From: H111-94 sp034436045
GTDB lineage: Bacteria > Chloroflexota > Ktedonobacteria > Ktedonobacterales > Ktedonobacteraceae
Direction: 5' to 3'
DNA: 31,826 nt
NCBI GenBank assembly: GCA_034436045.1
Contig: DAOTVZ010000149.1
Coordinates: 1-31,826 of the forward strand
Shown here: positions 7,814 to 16,505 of the stretch, piece by piece
Layout: each line of letters opens with the position of its first letter
How positions within the stretch are numbered: the stretch's first letter is position 1
Made by a program: the position numbers and the translations under genes
Notes under the pieces: model-generated
Seen by the model: the letters and a program-made list of their open reading frames with translations, nothing else
What the model was told of the DNA's origin: nothing
Database searches by the model: none

Positions 7814-9064
7814 TTAGACCTGACTATCAGCAGGAAGTGGGGTGGGTTTGTTGATACGTTCGAGCAAGAGATCGAGAAAACGTTTGCCGCCAGTGGCAAG
7901 CAGGCCGGGATTGCGTGCGAGAACGCCCATTATCAGGCTGGCGCTGAAGTCGCCGCGAAGCGCTTGCGCTATCTGGGTCGGCGTAAGACGTTTCATCAGA
8001 TCGAGGGCGTTGTCCCACTGCTCATCGCTGTAGTTGGCGATGTGCTTGTTAATCATGTAGGCGATATCCATATCGCGCCCGAAACGGGCGCGCCACTGCC
8101 TGTCAAAGCGTTCCAGGAAGGCCGCCGAGGTGTTACCTGCTTTGACCGCTTCTGCTGCGATCTTACCGGCCATCTGGCCGGAGTAGATGGCGAAACGGAT
8201 GCCCTCACCAACTAGCGTCGAACCGTGACCAGCGGAGTCGCCGGCAAGCAGCAAACCATCGCGTGAAAAGCGTTCAACCGGCCCTTCAGAGGGAAACAGG
8301 CCGGTATGATATTCAATTGGACTGGCACCCTCTAGTTTGTCGTGCAGTTGGGGAAGAGCCATGACGCGCTCAAGGTAGAGGCGTGCGTCATCATCGCTGT
8401 CGGGATGCAGGACGCCCACGCCGACGCGCACACGTCCATTGCCACGCGGAAAGACCCAGGCGTAGCCACGCGGCGCAAAACTACTGCCCATGATGAGAAA
8501 TAGCTCATCCTGGGGATAGTTGGGCGCATAGAGGTCGTATTCCGCTCCGTAGCCGTAGCGATGGAATGCCGACCCCATCGCGGTGCGCACACCGATGTGA
8601 CGTGAGAAGCCACTGGCGTCAATGGTCACTGCCGCACGCACGCTAATGCGCTCGCTACGATGGTTTTTCGCCGTGACACCAACGATACGTCCTTCTTCAA
8701 GCAGGGTTTGCTCAACGGTGTGGCGTACATGAATGGTAGCACCGGCGGCGATGGCGCGTGCTGCCAAGTGTTGATAGAGGCCACGCACATCCAGCACACA
8801 GGCGACGGCTGGCTGATAGTGTAGAGGGACGGTGCGCTGTGGAGAGAGGAAGACAACCCTGGTGATGGGGTGGTAGAGATGCTCTGGTATGTGCAAAGCC
8901 TTCATGTCGCTTATCCAGCTTCCGCCGCTGGTATGAACTGGATAGCCGATTTCATTCTGGCGCTCAAGAACCAGTGTATGCGCGCCCTGAGCGGCGGCGG
9001 CTTCAGCGGCTGCCAGACCTGCCGGACCGCCACCTACAATCAATACATCATAATCGTTTAGCAT
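7814..9064 (-). CDS. geranylgeranyl reductase-family FAD-dependent oxidoreductase
   Basis: A 416-residue flavoprotein. The N-terminal FAD site reads YDVLIVGGGPAGLAAAEAAA, followed by the acidic residue of LVLERQ. The second FAD motif GLLLAGDSAGHGSTLVGEGIRFAI is the pattern typical of the geranylgeranyl reductase branch. These enzymes saturate isoprenoid chains of chlorophyll, archaeal lipids, menaquinones or carotenoid-type compounds, or halogenate or hydroxylate in related branches. In a non-photosynthetic bacterium, menaquinone or another polyprenyl substrate is the likeliest guess. GAAGGAT lies just before the ATG. It follows AccDA on the same strand after 175 bases that contain hairpins, so it may be a separate unit. 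Confidence 0.88.
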   Translation of the reverse strand: MLNDYDVLIVGGGPAGLAAAEAAAAQGAHTLVLERQNEIGYPVHTSGGSWISDMKALHIPEHLYHPITRVVFLSPQRTVPLHYQPAVACVLDVRGLYQHLAARAIAAGATIHVRHTVEQTLLEEGRIVGVTAKNHRSERISVRAAVTIDASGFSRHIGVRTAMGSAFHRYGYGAEYDLYAPNYPQDELFLIMGSSFAPRGYAWVFPRGNGRVRVGVGVLHPDSDDDARLYLERVMALPQLHDKLEGASPIEYHTGLFPSEGPVERFSRDGLLLAGDSAGHGSTLVGEGIRFAIYSGQMAGKIAAEAVKAGNTSAAFLERFDRQWRARFGRDMDIAYMINKHIANYSDEQWDNALDLMKRLTPTQIAQALRGDFSASLIMGVLARNPGLLATGGKRFLDLLLERINKPTPLPADSQV

Positions 9065-9095
9065 GTATATCCTTCACTTGAAGTATGCAGACAAG

Positions 9096-9132
9096 CGCCA
9101 CACATCGCGTTGGGAATGCGCGATATGTGGCG
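9096..9132. repeat. 14-bp hairpin in the leader of the flavoprotein gene
   Basis: CGCCACACATCGCG (9096-9109) pairs with CGCGATATGTGGCG (9119-9132) with a single non-Watson-Crick position and a nine-base loop. It lies 32 bases before the flavoprotein start and would form in its mRNA leader. No T-tract follows on either strand, so it does not look like a terminator. Confidence 0.5.
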
Positions 9133-9161
9133 GCTGTCCCTGAATCATCGAGACGAAAACG

Positions 9162-9179
9162 TGCCTTATTATTAAGGCA
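9162..9179 (-). terminator. weak terminator-like hairpin after AccDA
   Basis: TGCCTTA and TAAGGCA form a perfect 7-bp stem with a TTAT loop. On the minus strand it lies about 60 bases after the AccDA stop and is followed by CGTTTTCG. The stem is AT-rich and the T-run is short, so the call is weak. Confidence 0.35.
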
Positions 9180-9180
9180 T

Positions 9181-9189
9181 AGTATAGCA
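9181..9189 (-). promoter_or_regulatory. possible extended -10 promoter of the flavoprotein gene
   Basis: The minus strand reads TGCTATACT, an extended -10 element, about 117 bases before the start codon. No good -35 box is seen. The transcript start would fall in the neighbouring AT-rich hairpin. Confidence 0.3.
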
Positions 9190-9239
9190 TGCCAGGTCGT
9201 GTTTTGCCTAATGTATTTAGTTATAGATGTATCGTGCTC

Positions 9240-11165
9240 TCAGGTGGCGAAACTGTGTTTGGGTCGTGTGAGACGAGCAACAAGAGAAGACACTCTTGCG
9301 CGCAGCGGGTTTTGAAGCTGGTGAAGTAAGTGTGCAAGTATATTTGTAAATGCGCGAATTTGCAAATAATGCTTGTATTGGAAGTATCCATAACGTCTAA
9401 ATTTACGATAGCGCCGTGTAAGTAAGTGTTTCACAGGGACGGATTCGAGATTCGTGATGGCATATAAGAGATGTTGCTCAAGCGCTTGCATAACTGAAGA
9501 AGGATCAATATGTGCCCCGCCTGGAGGTTCGGGTATAACAGCATCTACAACGCCCAGATTTAGACAGTCGAAGGCGGTCAATTTTAATTGTTCTGCCACC
9601 TGTCTGGCTCTGCTGGCGTCCCGATACAGGATAGTTGCAGCACCTTCGGGGGCAATGACCTCATAGATTGCATTTTGTAGCATCAAGATGTGATCGGCGA
9701 CAGCGAGTGCTACAGCGCCCCCACTGGCTCCCTCGCCGATAATGGTGGTCACGATGGGGACTGGTAAGCTGCTCATTGTAGAGAGACAATGCGCCAGAGA
9801 TGAAGCTATACCGTGCTGCTCGCTCTCGATGCTCGGATCGGCACCGATGGTGTCAATGAAGGTGATCAATGGACAATGGAGTTTGGCAGCGAGTTTCATC
9901 ATGCGAATCGCTTTACGATAACCTTCCGGTCGGGGTCTTATCTGTGCGGCTTCTTCTGAATTCTGCCGGGTGGCCGGGTGGCGCTCTTGTCCGATGAAGA
10001 GAACAGTGCGCCCTTTGATTTCGCCCAGGCCTGTGACAATCGTTGGATCGTTGCCATTGCAGCGGTCTCCCTGCAATTCGAGAAAGTTGGGCGAGAGATA
10101 GCGGATGTAGTCGCGTGCGGTAGGGCGCTGTGGATGACGGGTTAGCTGCACGCTTTCCCAGGCTGTGTTTCTGGTGGTAGTGGAAGAAACCTGTGGAAGC
10201 TTGTTTGTCTGTATGTTATGTGTATGATGCTGTTTTGGATGAACTGCTGTTGCTTTCAGGAGTGTAGCGATGACTTGTGGTAGGTCGGCTCGTGCAGTGA
10301 TAGCATCGAGGTGCCCGGAAGCGAGCAGCAATTCGGCTCGATGAGAACCGGAGGGAAGCTGCTGGCCTGTAGCCTGTTCTGCCACACGGGGGCCGGCGAA
10401 ACCGATGATTGCCTCTGGTTCCGCTATCATCACGTCGCCGAGGCTGGCGAAACTGGCGAAGACGCCGCCGGTGGTAGGGCTAGCCAGGATAGAAACATAA
10501 AACAAGCCAGCAGCATGAAAGCGCTGGATAGCTGCTGCTGTTTTCGGCATTTGCATCAGGCTAATGATACCTTCCTGCATACGTGCGCCGCCACTTGTAG
10601 CAACGGTGACAACTGGCAGACGATGTTTTCTGGCGTACTCAAAGGCGAAGGTGACGAGTTCTCCCATGACAGATCCCATACTGCCCCCCATAAAGCGAAA
10701 GTCCAGAACGACCAATACCGTCTTGATACCACCGATACGGCAGCGCCCGACAAGAATAGCATCGTCAAGCCCGGTTTGTTGTTGATACTTGCGAAGTCTG
10801 ACGGAATAAGGCTGGTTGTCAGTAAAGTGTAAGAAGTCTACAGGCTCGATGGCGTGACCTATGGAATGGAAGCTATCGGTGTCGGCCAGGTGGGCTATGC
10901 GCTTGAAGGCAGGACAGACAAAGTGATAACCACAAAAATCGCATACGGCGATCTGGCTATATATCTTATTTGCCGCTCCCAGTTCAGCCTTGCATCGGGG
11001 GCATTGTTGCGATGGCGGAAGAGGGTTGGCGGCAGCCAGAAGTTTTGCTCGCAGGGTCATTGGGAAGAGGTCGGTGTGTAGATGCGGTAGATCAGGTACC
11101 GTAAGCGAATGAAGGGCACTGGATAGTTTCAGTTGTGTCTGCGCAAAAGTTTTGTTGATGGACAT
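9240..11165 (-). CDS. accDA: fused acetyl-CoA carboxylase carboxyltransferase (AccD-AccA)
   Basis: About 641 residues joining both carboxyltransferase subunits. The AccD half comes first: a C4 zinc ribbon (Cys55, 58, 75, 78) followed by the crotonase-like domain with GGSMGSVMGEL and TSGGARMQEG. The AccA half begins near residue 370 and contains RDYIRYLSPNFLELQGDR, GRTVLFIGQERH, FIDTIGADPSIESEQHG and GEGASGGAVALAVAD. Together they move the carboxyl group from biotin to acetyl-CoA to make malonyl-CoA. A poorly conserved linker of about 40 residues separates the halves. The frame opens at 11255, but AAGGGG eight bases before the ATG at 11165 fixes the start. Biotin carboxylase and BCCP are not in the window. 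Confidence 0.95.
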   Translation of the reverse strand: MSINKTFAQTQLKLSSALHSLTVPDLPHLHTDLFPMTLRAKLLAAANPLPPSQQCPRCKAELGAANKIYSQIAVCDFCGYHFVCPAFKRIAHLADTDSFHSIGHAIEPVDFLHFTDNQPYSVRLRKYQQQTGLDDAILVGRCRIGGIKTVLVVLDFRFMGGSMGSVMGELVTFAFEYARKHRLPVVTVATSGGARMQEGIISLMQMPKTAAAIQRFHAAGLFYVSILASPTTGGVFASFASLGDVMIAEPEAIIGFAGPRVAEQATGQQLPSGSHRAELLLASGHLDAITARADLPQVIATLLKATAVHPKQHHTHNIQTNKLPQVSSTTTRNTAWESVQLTRHPQRPTARDYIRYLSPNFLELQGDRCNGNDPTIVTGLGEIKGRTVLFIGQERHPATRQNSEEAAQIRPRPEGYRKAIRMMKLAAKLHCPLITFIDTIGADPSIESEQHGIASSLAHCLSTMSSLPVPIVTTIIGEGASGGAVALAVADHILMLQNAIYEVIAPEGAATILYRDASRARQVAEQLKLTAFDCLNLGVVDAVIPEPPGGAHIDPSSVMQALEQHLLYAITNLESVPVKHLLTRRYRKFRRYGYFQYKHYLQIRAFTNILAHLLHQLQNPLRARVSSLVARLTRPKHSFAT

Positions 11166-11443
11166 GGCCAAGACCCCTTTATGAAGGATGATTAGTATGC
11201 TCCCATGCAGCTTGCCAGGAGAAGCAAGCAGAGAAACAAAAATATACAAAGACATAGTAAGCTATGCCATAATTATACGTGATATGCGGCAAAATAGGTA
11301 TACTCATCAGGCGGTTAAGGAGAACTACCTCTCCGCTTGCGGGAAAGAAAATCCGAACTGTAAATTTTCACACGGGTAGCGTTCTTCTGGTGAAGACTGG
11401 CCTAATCTCGCAAGGCATCTATGGATGTTGAGGAGAAAAGAAA

Positions 11444-11473
11444 CGTCGGAATATGTCGTCTGACATTCCGACG
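11444..11473. repeat. inverted repeat upstream of the kinase promoter
   Basis: The arms CGTCGGAAT-AT-GTC and GACATTCCGACG match over 12 bases with a two-base bulge and a four-base loop. It lies about 95 bases upstream of the predicted kinase -35 box. It could be a regulator site or a structured end of an upstream transcript; no T-run follows. Confidence 0.4.
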
Positions 11474-11567
11474 CTTATGTCTTGTAGAGAATGATTTTAT
11501 GTCAATGCTGTAATATGGTAGAAACGTTTGGTTTAGAAAAAAGCATTTTTATTAGATATTTTTATCC

Positions 11568-11596
11568 TTGCTACTCAAAGAAATATAGCATATACT
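11568..11596 (+). promoter_or_regulatory. putative promoter of the three-kinase unit
   Basis: TTGCTA (11568-11573) and TATACT (11591-11596) are exactly 17 bases apart in AT-rich DNA. Transcription would start near 11604, leaving a leader of about 88 bases before the first kinase. Confidence 0.55.
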
Positions 11597-11691
11597 AAGC
11601 AAAAGTCTTCTCTGTCTCTCTTTTTATATCTCATTGGTTGTGCAAAAATGCTCTCAGGCCCCTGAACTTTTAAGGTTGAAGGAGAACGTGC

Positions 11692-14061
11692 ATGAACCGC
11701 AAGCTTCCTGAGCAGTACGAACTGCAACAGCGCCTGGATAGCTCTTCGATTGAGGAGACATGGAAGGCGTTTGATACGCAACGCCGCCTGTATGTGATGC
11801 TCAAGTTAGTGCAAGTGGCCTCATTGGCCCCGTCAAACCTGCTAGCGCACTTTGAGCAAGAGATGGCAAAGGTTGCCGCCTTGCAGCATCCTAATATCGT
11901 GCCTCTACTAAACTATTATATTAATCCTGTTGCTGATGGTTCGCACGATGTTGTAGTGGTCACGAAGTATATTGAGGGGCCTTCGCTGACGGATTATTTG
12001 AATTCTACGGTACGCAGGGGGGCATTGCCTACGGGTCAGGAATTGATACAGCTCTTGATGCCGATTGCTATTGCCCTCGATTATGCCCACCAGCGTGGTG
12101 TGCTGCATAGTGGCATCAAGCCGGGCAATATTTTGTTTGACAAGCATCACCCGGATGGGTTTGTTTTGGGAGAGCCATATCTGAGCGGCTTTGTGGTGCA
12201 GCAATTACATCCATTGCTTGCATTACCATTGCAAGATGTCTACTATATCTCACCGGAGGTTGCGCGCGGGTATGTTGGAACGGAACGTAGCGATCTTTAT
12301 TCGCTGGGCGTCATTCTCTATGAGTTATGCACCGGTCTTGTGCCTTTTCAGGGGGATACGCCGACCGATGTGATTACGCAGCATATTCATGCTGTGCCAA
12401 CGTCGCCTCCTCTGGTCAATCCAAACCTGCTACCGGCGGTGACGGCAGTAATTATGCGTGCTTTAGCTAAGGAACCTGCCACACGTTTTGCGTCGGCGAG
12501 GGCGATGGTAGCTGCACTGGCGAAGGCGTATAATATTCCTTTGCGGGAAGACCTGGCTCGTGGGGAGCCGCAGTCGCTTTCGGGTATCTCAGCAGTTTCG
12601 ATGAGTTACCTCAATCTGGGAGGTGAAGCGGACGCGATGAATAGCCCCACCTATCTAAGTAACCCTTCACAGTTAGCGCAAGCGAGGCAAACGTCAGGCT
12701 CGACGGCGGTTCCTGGTTCGGCAACGCCGGTGTTGCCTGGAGTGATGGCGACACCCGTGTTACCGGCAACCAGTATGCCTGCATCTATTCCTATCGGGCC
12801 TACCCAGGTGGCTCCAGCGGCGAAAGAGACAGTTTTGTCTACTCCTCCTGTATCGCCTCCCAGAGTATCTTCCGGGCGACGAAGGGGGTATATACTTCTT
12901 AGTGGTCTCGTTGTGATTGCCCTGCTTGGCTCGGTTTTGCTGGGTGTGTTTGTACTGAACAAACCGGCGTCGCCTGTTGCTGGCACACCGGTAATTGGGC
13001 ATGCTTTTTTTACCAGCAGCGGTTTGATTAATTTGACCAGCAATCAAGGTATTGCTGATGGAGTACAGCTTAATCTGAATCATCTTCCGCCAGCCCAGTC
13101 TGGAAAGCAGTATTATGCCTGGTTGTTGGCCGACAATGACAATAATCCGGGGGTGCCACCACTGTTGCTAGGTATCCTTCCAGCAGCAGGAGGAACGGTG
13201 AACCTGACCTATGCGGGTGATGCGTCACATAGCGATCTGCTCGCTAATTATAGTCGTTTGCTGATTACCGAGGAGGATGTGTCGCCGCAGCCGGTTGGGC
13301 CATCGCTGGATACGCATACGTGGCGCTATTACGCTTTCTTCTCGCAGGTGCCCAATCCGGCAGATACAGTGGAGCATTTTGCTTTGTTGAACCACCTGCG
13401 TCATCTGCTGGCGCAAGACCCTAAATTGAAGGCTGCTGGTCTGGTTGGGGGCCTGGATATCTGGCTCTTTAGGAATACGGAGAAGATTCTGGAGTATGCG
13501 GGGAGCGCCAGAGATGCTCAGCAGCAGGGAGGGGTGGATCTGACACGTCGGCAACTCATTCGTATTCTAGATTATCTGGATGGTTCCCAATATATTGCCA
13601 CCGAAGGTTTACCTCCTGGTACACCGTTGCTAATAGACCCGACGATTGCGCGCGTTGCTATGCTGGAATTTGATGTACAGAATCAATCTCCCCCCGGTTA
13701 TCTTAAGCATATCAATACGCACCTGGTTGAGATTGTAGAGTGTCCTGGTGTGACGGCGGATCAGCGGGCGTTAGCGATAGAGATCAACGCGGCCTTGAAT
13801 AATGTGCAGGCGCAATTAGTGAAGGTACACACGGATGCGGCTAAACTCGTGCATATGAGTGATGCTCAGTTGCAACAGCCGCAGGCGGCGGTATTACTCA
13901 ATGATCTGTTTACGGAAGCAAACAATGCTTTTGCGGGACAGGTTGATCCGAATACCAACCAGGTTATTCCTGGTGTTGTACAGATACACTACAATATTCA
14001 ACGCCTGGCAACGATGGATATAACTGCCTGTACCGGCACTGGTGCCAATCCTTGCGTCTGA
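11692..14061 (+). CDS. membrane pseudokinase (PknB-like) with large ectodomain
   Basis: A 789-residue protein with a PknB-like kinase fold at about residues 9-285, a proline/threonine-rich linker, one membrane helix near 397-418 and an ectodomain of about 370 residues. The catalytic parts are lost. The glycine loop reads RLDSSSIEE. HRD is HSG (139-141). DFG is GFV (166-168). The ATP-contacting lysine (Lys38) and the catalytic-loop asparagine (Asn146) remain, and the C-lobe patches YISPEVARG and RSDLYSLGVILYELCTG are intact. It should therefore bind partners or perhaps nucleotide but not phosphorylate. The ectodomain aligns by eye with that of the next gene. GAAGGAG seven bases upstream fixes the start. 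The C-terminus carries a cysteine pair (TACTGTGANPC). Confidence 0.9.
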   Translation: MNRKLPEQYELQQRLDSSSIEETWKAFDTQRRLYVMLKLVQVASLAPSNLLAHFEQEMAKVAALQHPNIVPLLNYYINPVADGSHDVVVVTKYIEGPSLTDYLNSTVRRGALPTGQELIQLLMPIAIALDYAHQRGVLHSGIKPGNILFDKHHPDGFVLGEPYLSGFVVQQLHPLLALPLQDVYYISPEVARGYVGTERSDLYSLGVILYELCTGLVPFQGDTPTDVITQHIHAVPTSPPLVNPNLLPAVTAVIMRALAKEPATRFASARAMVAALAKAYNIPLREDLARGEPQSLSGISAVSMSYLNLGGEADAMNSPTYLSNPSQLAQARQTSGSTAVPGSATPVLPGVMATPVLPATSMPASIPIGPTQVAPAAKETVLSTPPVSPPRVSSGRRRGYILLSGLVVIALLGSVLLGVFVLNKPASPVAGTPVIGHAFFTSSGLINLTSNQGIADGVQLNLNHLPPAQSGKQYYAWLLADNDNNPGVPPLLLGILPAAGGTVNLTYAGDASHSDLLANYSRLLITEEDVSPQPVGPSLDTHTWRYYAFFSQVPNPADTVEHFALLNHLRHLLAQDPKLKAAGLVGGLDIWLFRNTEKILEYAGSARDAQQQGGVDLTRRQLIRILDYLDGSQYIATEGLPPGTPLLIDPTIARVAMLEFDVQNQSPPGYLKHINTHLVEIVECPGVTADQRALAIEINAALNNVQAQLVKVHTDAAKLVHMSDAQLQQPQAAVLLNDLFTEANNAFAGQVDPNTNQVIPGVVQIHYNIQRLATMDITACTGTGANPCV

Positions 14062-14087
14062 TCACCACGAAGAAGGGGAGGGCATTG

Positions 14088-16496
14088 ATGAGTACAAATC
14101 CTCGACGACTCGGCAAGTATGAGTTGCGCGAACGGTTGGGCCAGGGTGGCATGGCGGAGGTCTGGAAGGCCTTTGATACACAGTTACAACGCTATGTGGC
14201 AATCAAGTTTCTGCATGCCAATCTGCGCGATGACCCGAATTTTGTCACCCGTTTTCAGCGAGAGGCGCAGCTCATTGCGTCGTTACATCATCCCAATATC
14301 GTGCAAATTCACGATTTTCAGGTAACACCTGTGCCTGAAGTTCAGAAAGATGCCTCTCTCCCTACGGCCTATATGGTGATGGATTATGTCGAGGGACAGA
14401 CGCTGGCGACTTACATTCGCAATACGTCGGGGAAGGGGCTGATACCGCCACCGGCTGACATTCTGCGCCTTTTTACCTCGGTAGGTCTTGCTATTGATTA
14501 TGCGCACCAACGCGGCATGATTCACCGCGACATCAAGCCGTCGAATATCCTGCTGGATGTGCGTAATACGACGGCCAATCCAATGGGTGAGCCAATCCTG
14601 ACTGATTTTGGTGTTGCCCGCATGATGAGTGTTTCCAGCAATACGCTGAGCGGGGCGTTGCTGGGCACGCCTTTGTACATTTCGCCTGAGCAGGCGAAAG
14701 GCTATCCAGGTAATGAGCGCAGCGATCTCTATTCCCTGGGAGTTATTCTCTATGAGATAGTGACGGGCGTGACACCGTTTCGCGGCGATAACCCGCTGGA
14801 TGTCATGAATCAGCATGCTAATGTATTGCCTCCGCCACCGGCCTTGATTAATCCGCGCATCCCGCCAGCGCTCTCCCTTGTCATTTTGCGCGCGCTGGCA
14901 AAAGACCCATCCGCGCGTTTTCCCAGCGCATCATCAATGGTTGCGGCTTTGGCGGAGGCGCTTGGTCTGCCTATTCCTGGTGGGGTGGGACAGCCCACCT
15001 ATCCCCTTACGCCGCTAGAGATGCCGACCAGGATGTATACGCCGACAGGAACCGAAATGATGCCCCAGGGGATGGGCGGTGGTGTACTGCCACCTCCTTC
15101 TACCGGCCCGGCACCGGTTCTATCGGGGCAGAGACCCACTGTAACACCGGTGGTTGTGAGCAATCCTTCGGTACCTCCTACTCAGGTTGAGCCTGCACAC
15201 ATGGCACCGGCATTATCGACGCCACAGACGTCGCCTGCCCCGGTCGCGCCATCGGCACGACGTTCCCGACGCAATTTGTGGCTGAGCATAGCGGCGGCAG
15301 CCCTCGCGGTCTTAGTGCTAGCTGCCGGGTTGCTCAGCTATTTCGTGTTCTTTCGTCCAGCGCCTGCTCCCAGCCCTGTCGTCGGACATGCATTCTTTGT
15401 GAGTAGCGGGCAGATTGTGCCCAATAGTACGCAAGGGATTGCAGATCAACTGCGTATCAGTCTACAAAATATACCGGCTCCTCCTTCCGGCAAAAGTTAT
15501 TACGCCTGGTTACTTGGCGATATTACGCCGGTCACATCGGCAGATCTGCTGGGGCCGCCACCAGTACACCCGCCGATCTTATTAAGCAGCAACCTCCCTG
15601 TGCATAATGGGGCAATTAACTTCCTGTATACCGGTGATGCTGCGCATGATAATCTGCTTTCGGCGACCAGTCGTCTGTTGATCACGCTTGAGGATACTGG
15701 TTCTCCTACTAATGCACCTTCGAGTGATCGCACTACCTGGAAGTACTATGCTGTATTGCCGCAGCAACCTATTCCCAATGACCCTAATCATTTCAGCGCG
15801 CTTATTCATATTCGTCACCTTTTTTATAATGAAACAGGTATCAAGGTTCTGGGCTTGCCTGGGGGCCTGGATGTATGGTTCACGCGCAACACGGAGAAGA
15901 CAGTAGAATGGGCGGTGAGCGCGAGAGATGATTGGAATGGGCAGAACACAACGTCAGGAAATATTAGTTTAATGCAGGCTCAGTTTGTGCGTATTCTCGA
16001 TTACCTGGATGGGGCATCTAATGTGCATCTGGATGTACCGACCGGTACGGCATTGCTGGCCGACCCGGTGTTTTCGCGTGTGGCTATGCTGACGGTGGAT
16101 CCCAAAAATCAGGGGGGAAACAATAACGCCACAAATCCACCTGGGTATGTGGATCATATCCAGTTCCATGTGAGTCAAGTGGCTCAAGCGACCGATATCA
16201 CACCGCAAATGCGTGCGCTGACCGCAGAAATTATCGACGCGCTCAGTAACGTGAAAAGCTGGCTGACGAAGGTTCGTGCGGATGCCGTGCAACTGGTGCA
16301 TATGAGTAGTATACAACTGATGCAGCCTTCTGCCGGAGCGCTGCTTGACGACCTGACAACGCAGCTTACCTATGCCTACATTGGTCAGCTTGACCCGCTG
16401 ACGAATCAGGTACATCCTGGAGTATTGCAGATGCATTATGACATTCAGCAACTGGCGACGTTTACTGTTACAACGCAGATTCCACAGAAGCTGTAG
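14088..16496 (+). CDS. transmembrane Ser/Thr protein kinase (PknB-like), full ectodomain
   Basis: About 802 residues. The kinase domain is complete: glycine loop LGQGGMAEVW, Lys40, HRD at 146-148, DFG at 173-175 and an activation segment ending in LGTPLYISPEQAKG. A proline-rich linker, a membrane helix (LWLSIAAAALAVLVLAAGLL) and a large external domain follow. The first part of the ectodomain (GHAFFVSSGQI, GKSYYAWLLGD, SRLLITLEDTG) resembles the folded domain of RskA-type anti-sigma factors by pattern only. The second part (VLGLPGGLDVWFTRNTEKTVEWAVSARDD onward) is shared with the pseudokinase. The frame opens at 14052 with TTG, but AAGGGGAGGG just before the ATG at 14088 shows the start. Only 26 bases separate it from the pseudokinase stop. 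Confidence 0.94.
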   Translation: MSTNPRRLGKYELRERLGQGGMAEVWKAFDTQLQRYVAIKFLHANLRDDPNFVTRFQREAQLIASLHHPNIVQIHDFQVTPVPEVQKDASLPTAYMVMDYVEGQTLATYIRNTSGKGLIPPPADILRLFTSVGLAIDYAHQRGMIHRDIKPSNILLDVRNTTANPMGEPILTDFGVARMMSVSSNTLSGALLGTPLYISPEQAKGYPGNERSDLYSLGVILYEIVTGVTPFRGDNPLDVMNQHANVLPPPPALINPRIPPALSLVILRALAKDPSARFPSASSMVAALAEALGLPIPGGVGQPTYPLTPLEMPTRMYTPTGTEMMPQGMGGGVLPPPSTGPAPVLSGQRPTVTPVVVSNPSVPPTQVEPAHMAPALSTPQTSPAPVAPSARRSRRNLWLSIAAAALAVLVLAAGLLSYFVFFRPAPAPSPVVGHAFFVSSGQIVPNSTQGIADQLRISLQNIPAPPSGKSYYAWLLGDITPVTSADLLGPPPVHPPILLSSNLPVHNGAINFLYTGDAAHDNLLSATSRLLITLEDTGSPTNAPSSDRTTWKYYAVLPQQPIPNDPNHFSALIHIRHLFYNETGIKVLGLPGGLDVWFTRNTEKTVEWAVSARDDWNGQNTTSGNISLMQAQFVRILDYLDGASNVHLDVPTGTALLADPVFSRVAMLTVDPKNQGGNNNATNPPGYVDHIQFHVSQVAQATDITPQMRALTAEIIDALSNVKSWLTKVRADAVQLVHMSSIQLMQPSAGALLDDLTTQLTYAYIGQLDPLTNQVHPGVLQMHYDIQQLATFTVTTQIPQKL

Positions 16497-16505
16497 TGAT
16501 CGGTT

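Larger units (their letters stand above)
11166..11691. other. divergent intergenic region between AccDA and the kinase genes
   Basis: A region of 526 bases with no credible gene. It is AT-rich and must hold the promoters of both divergent units. A TATAAT lies on the minus strand at 11272-11277 without a good -35 box. The kinase promoter is at 11568-11596. A hairpin is at 11444-11473. Short open frames here lack ribosome binding sites. Confidence 0.7.
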
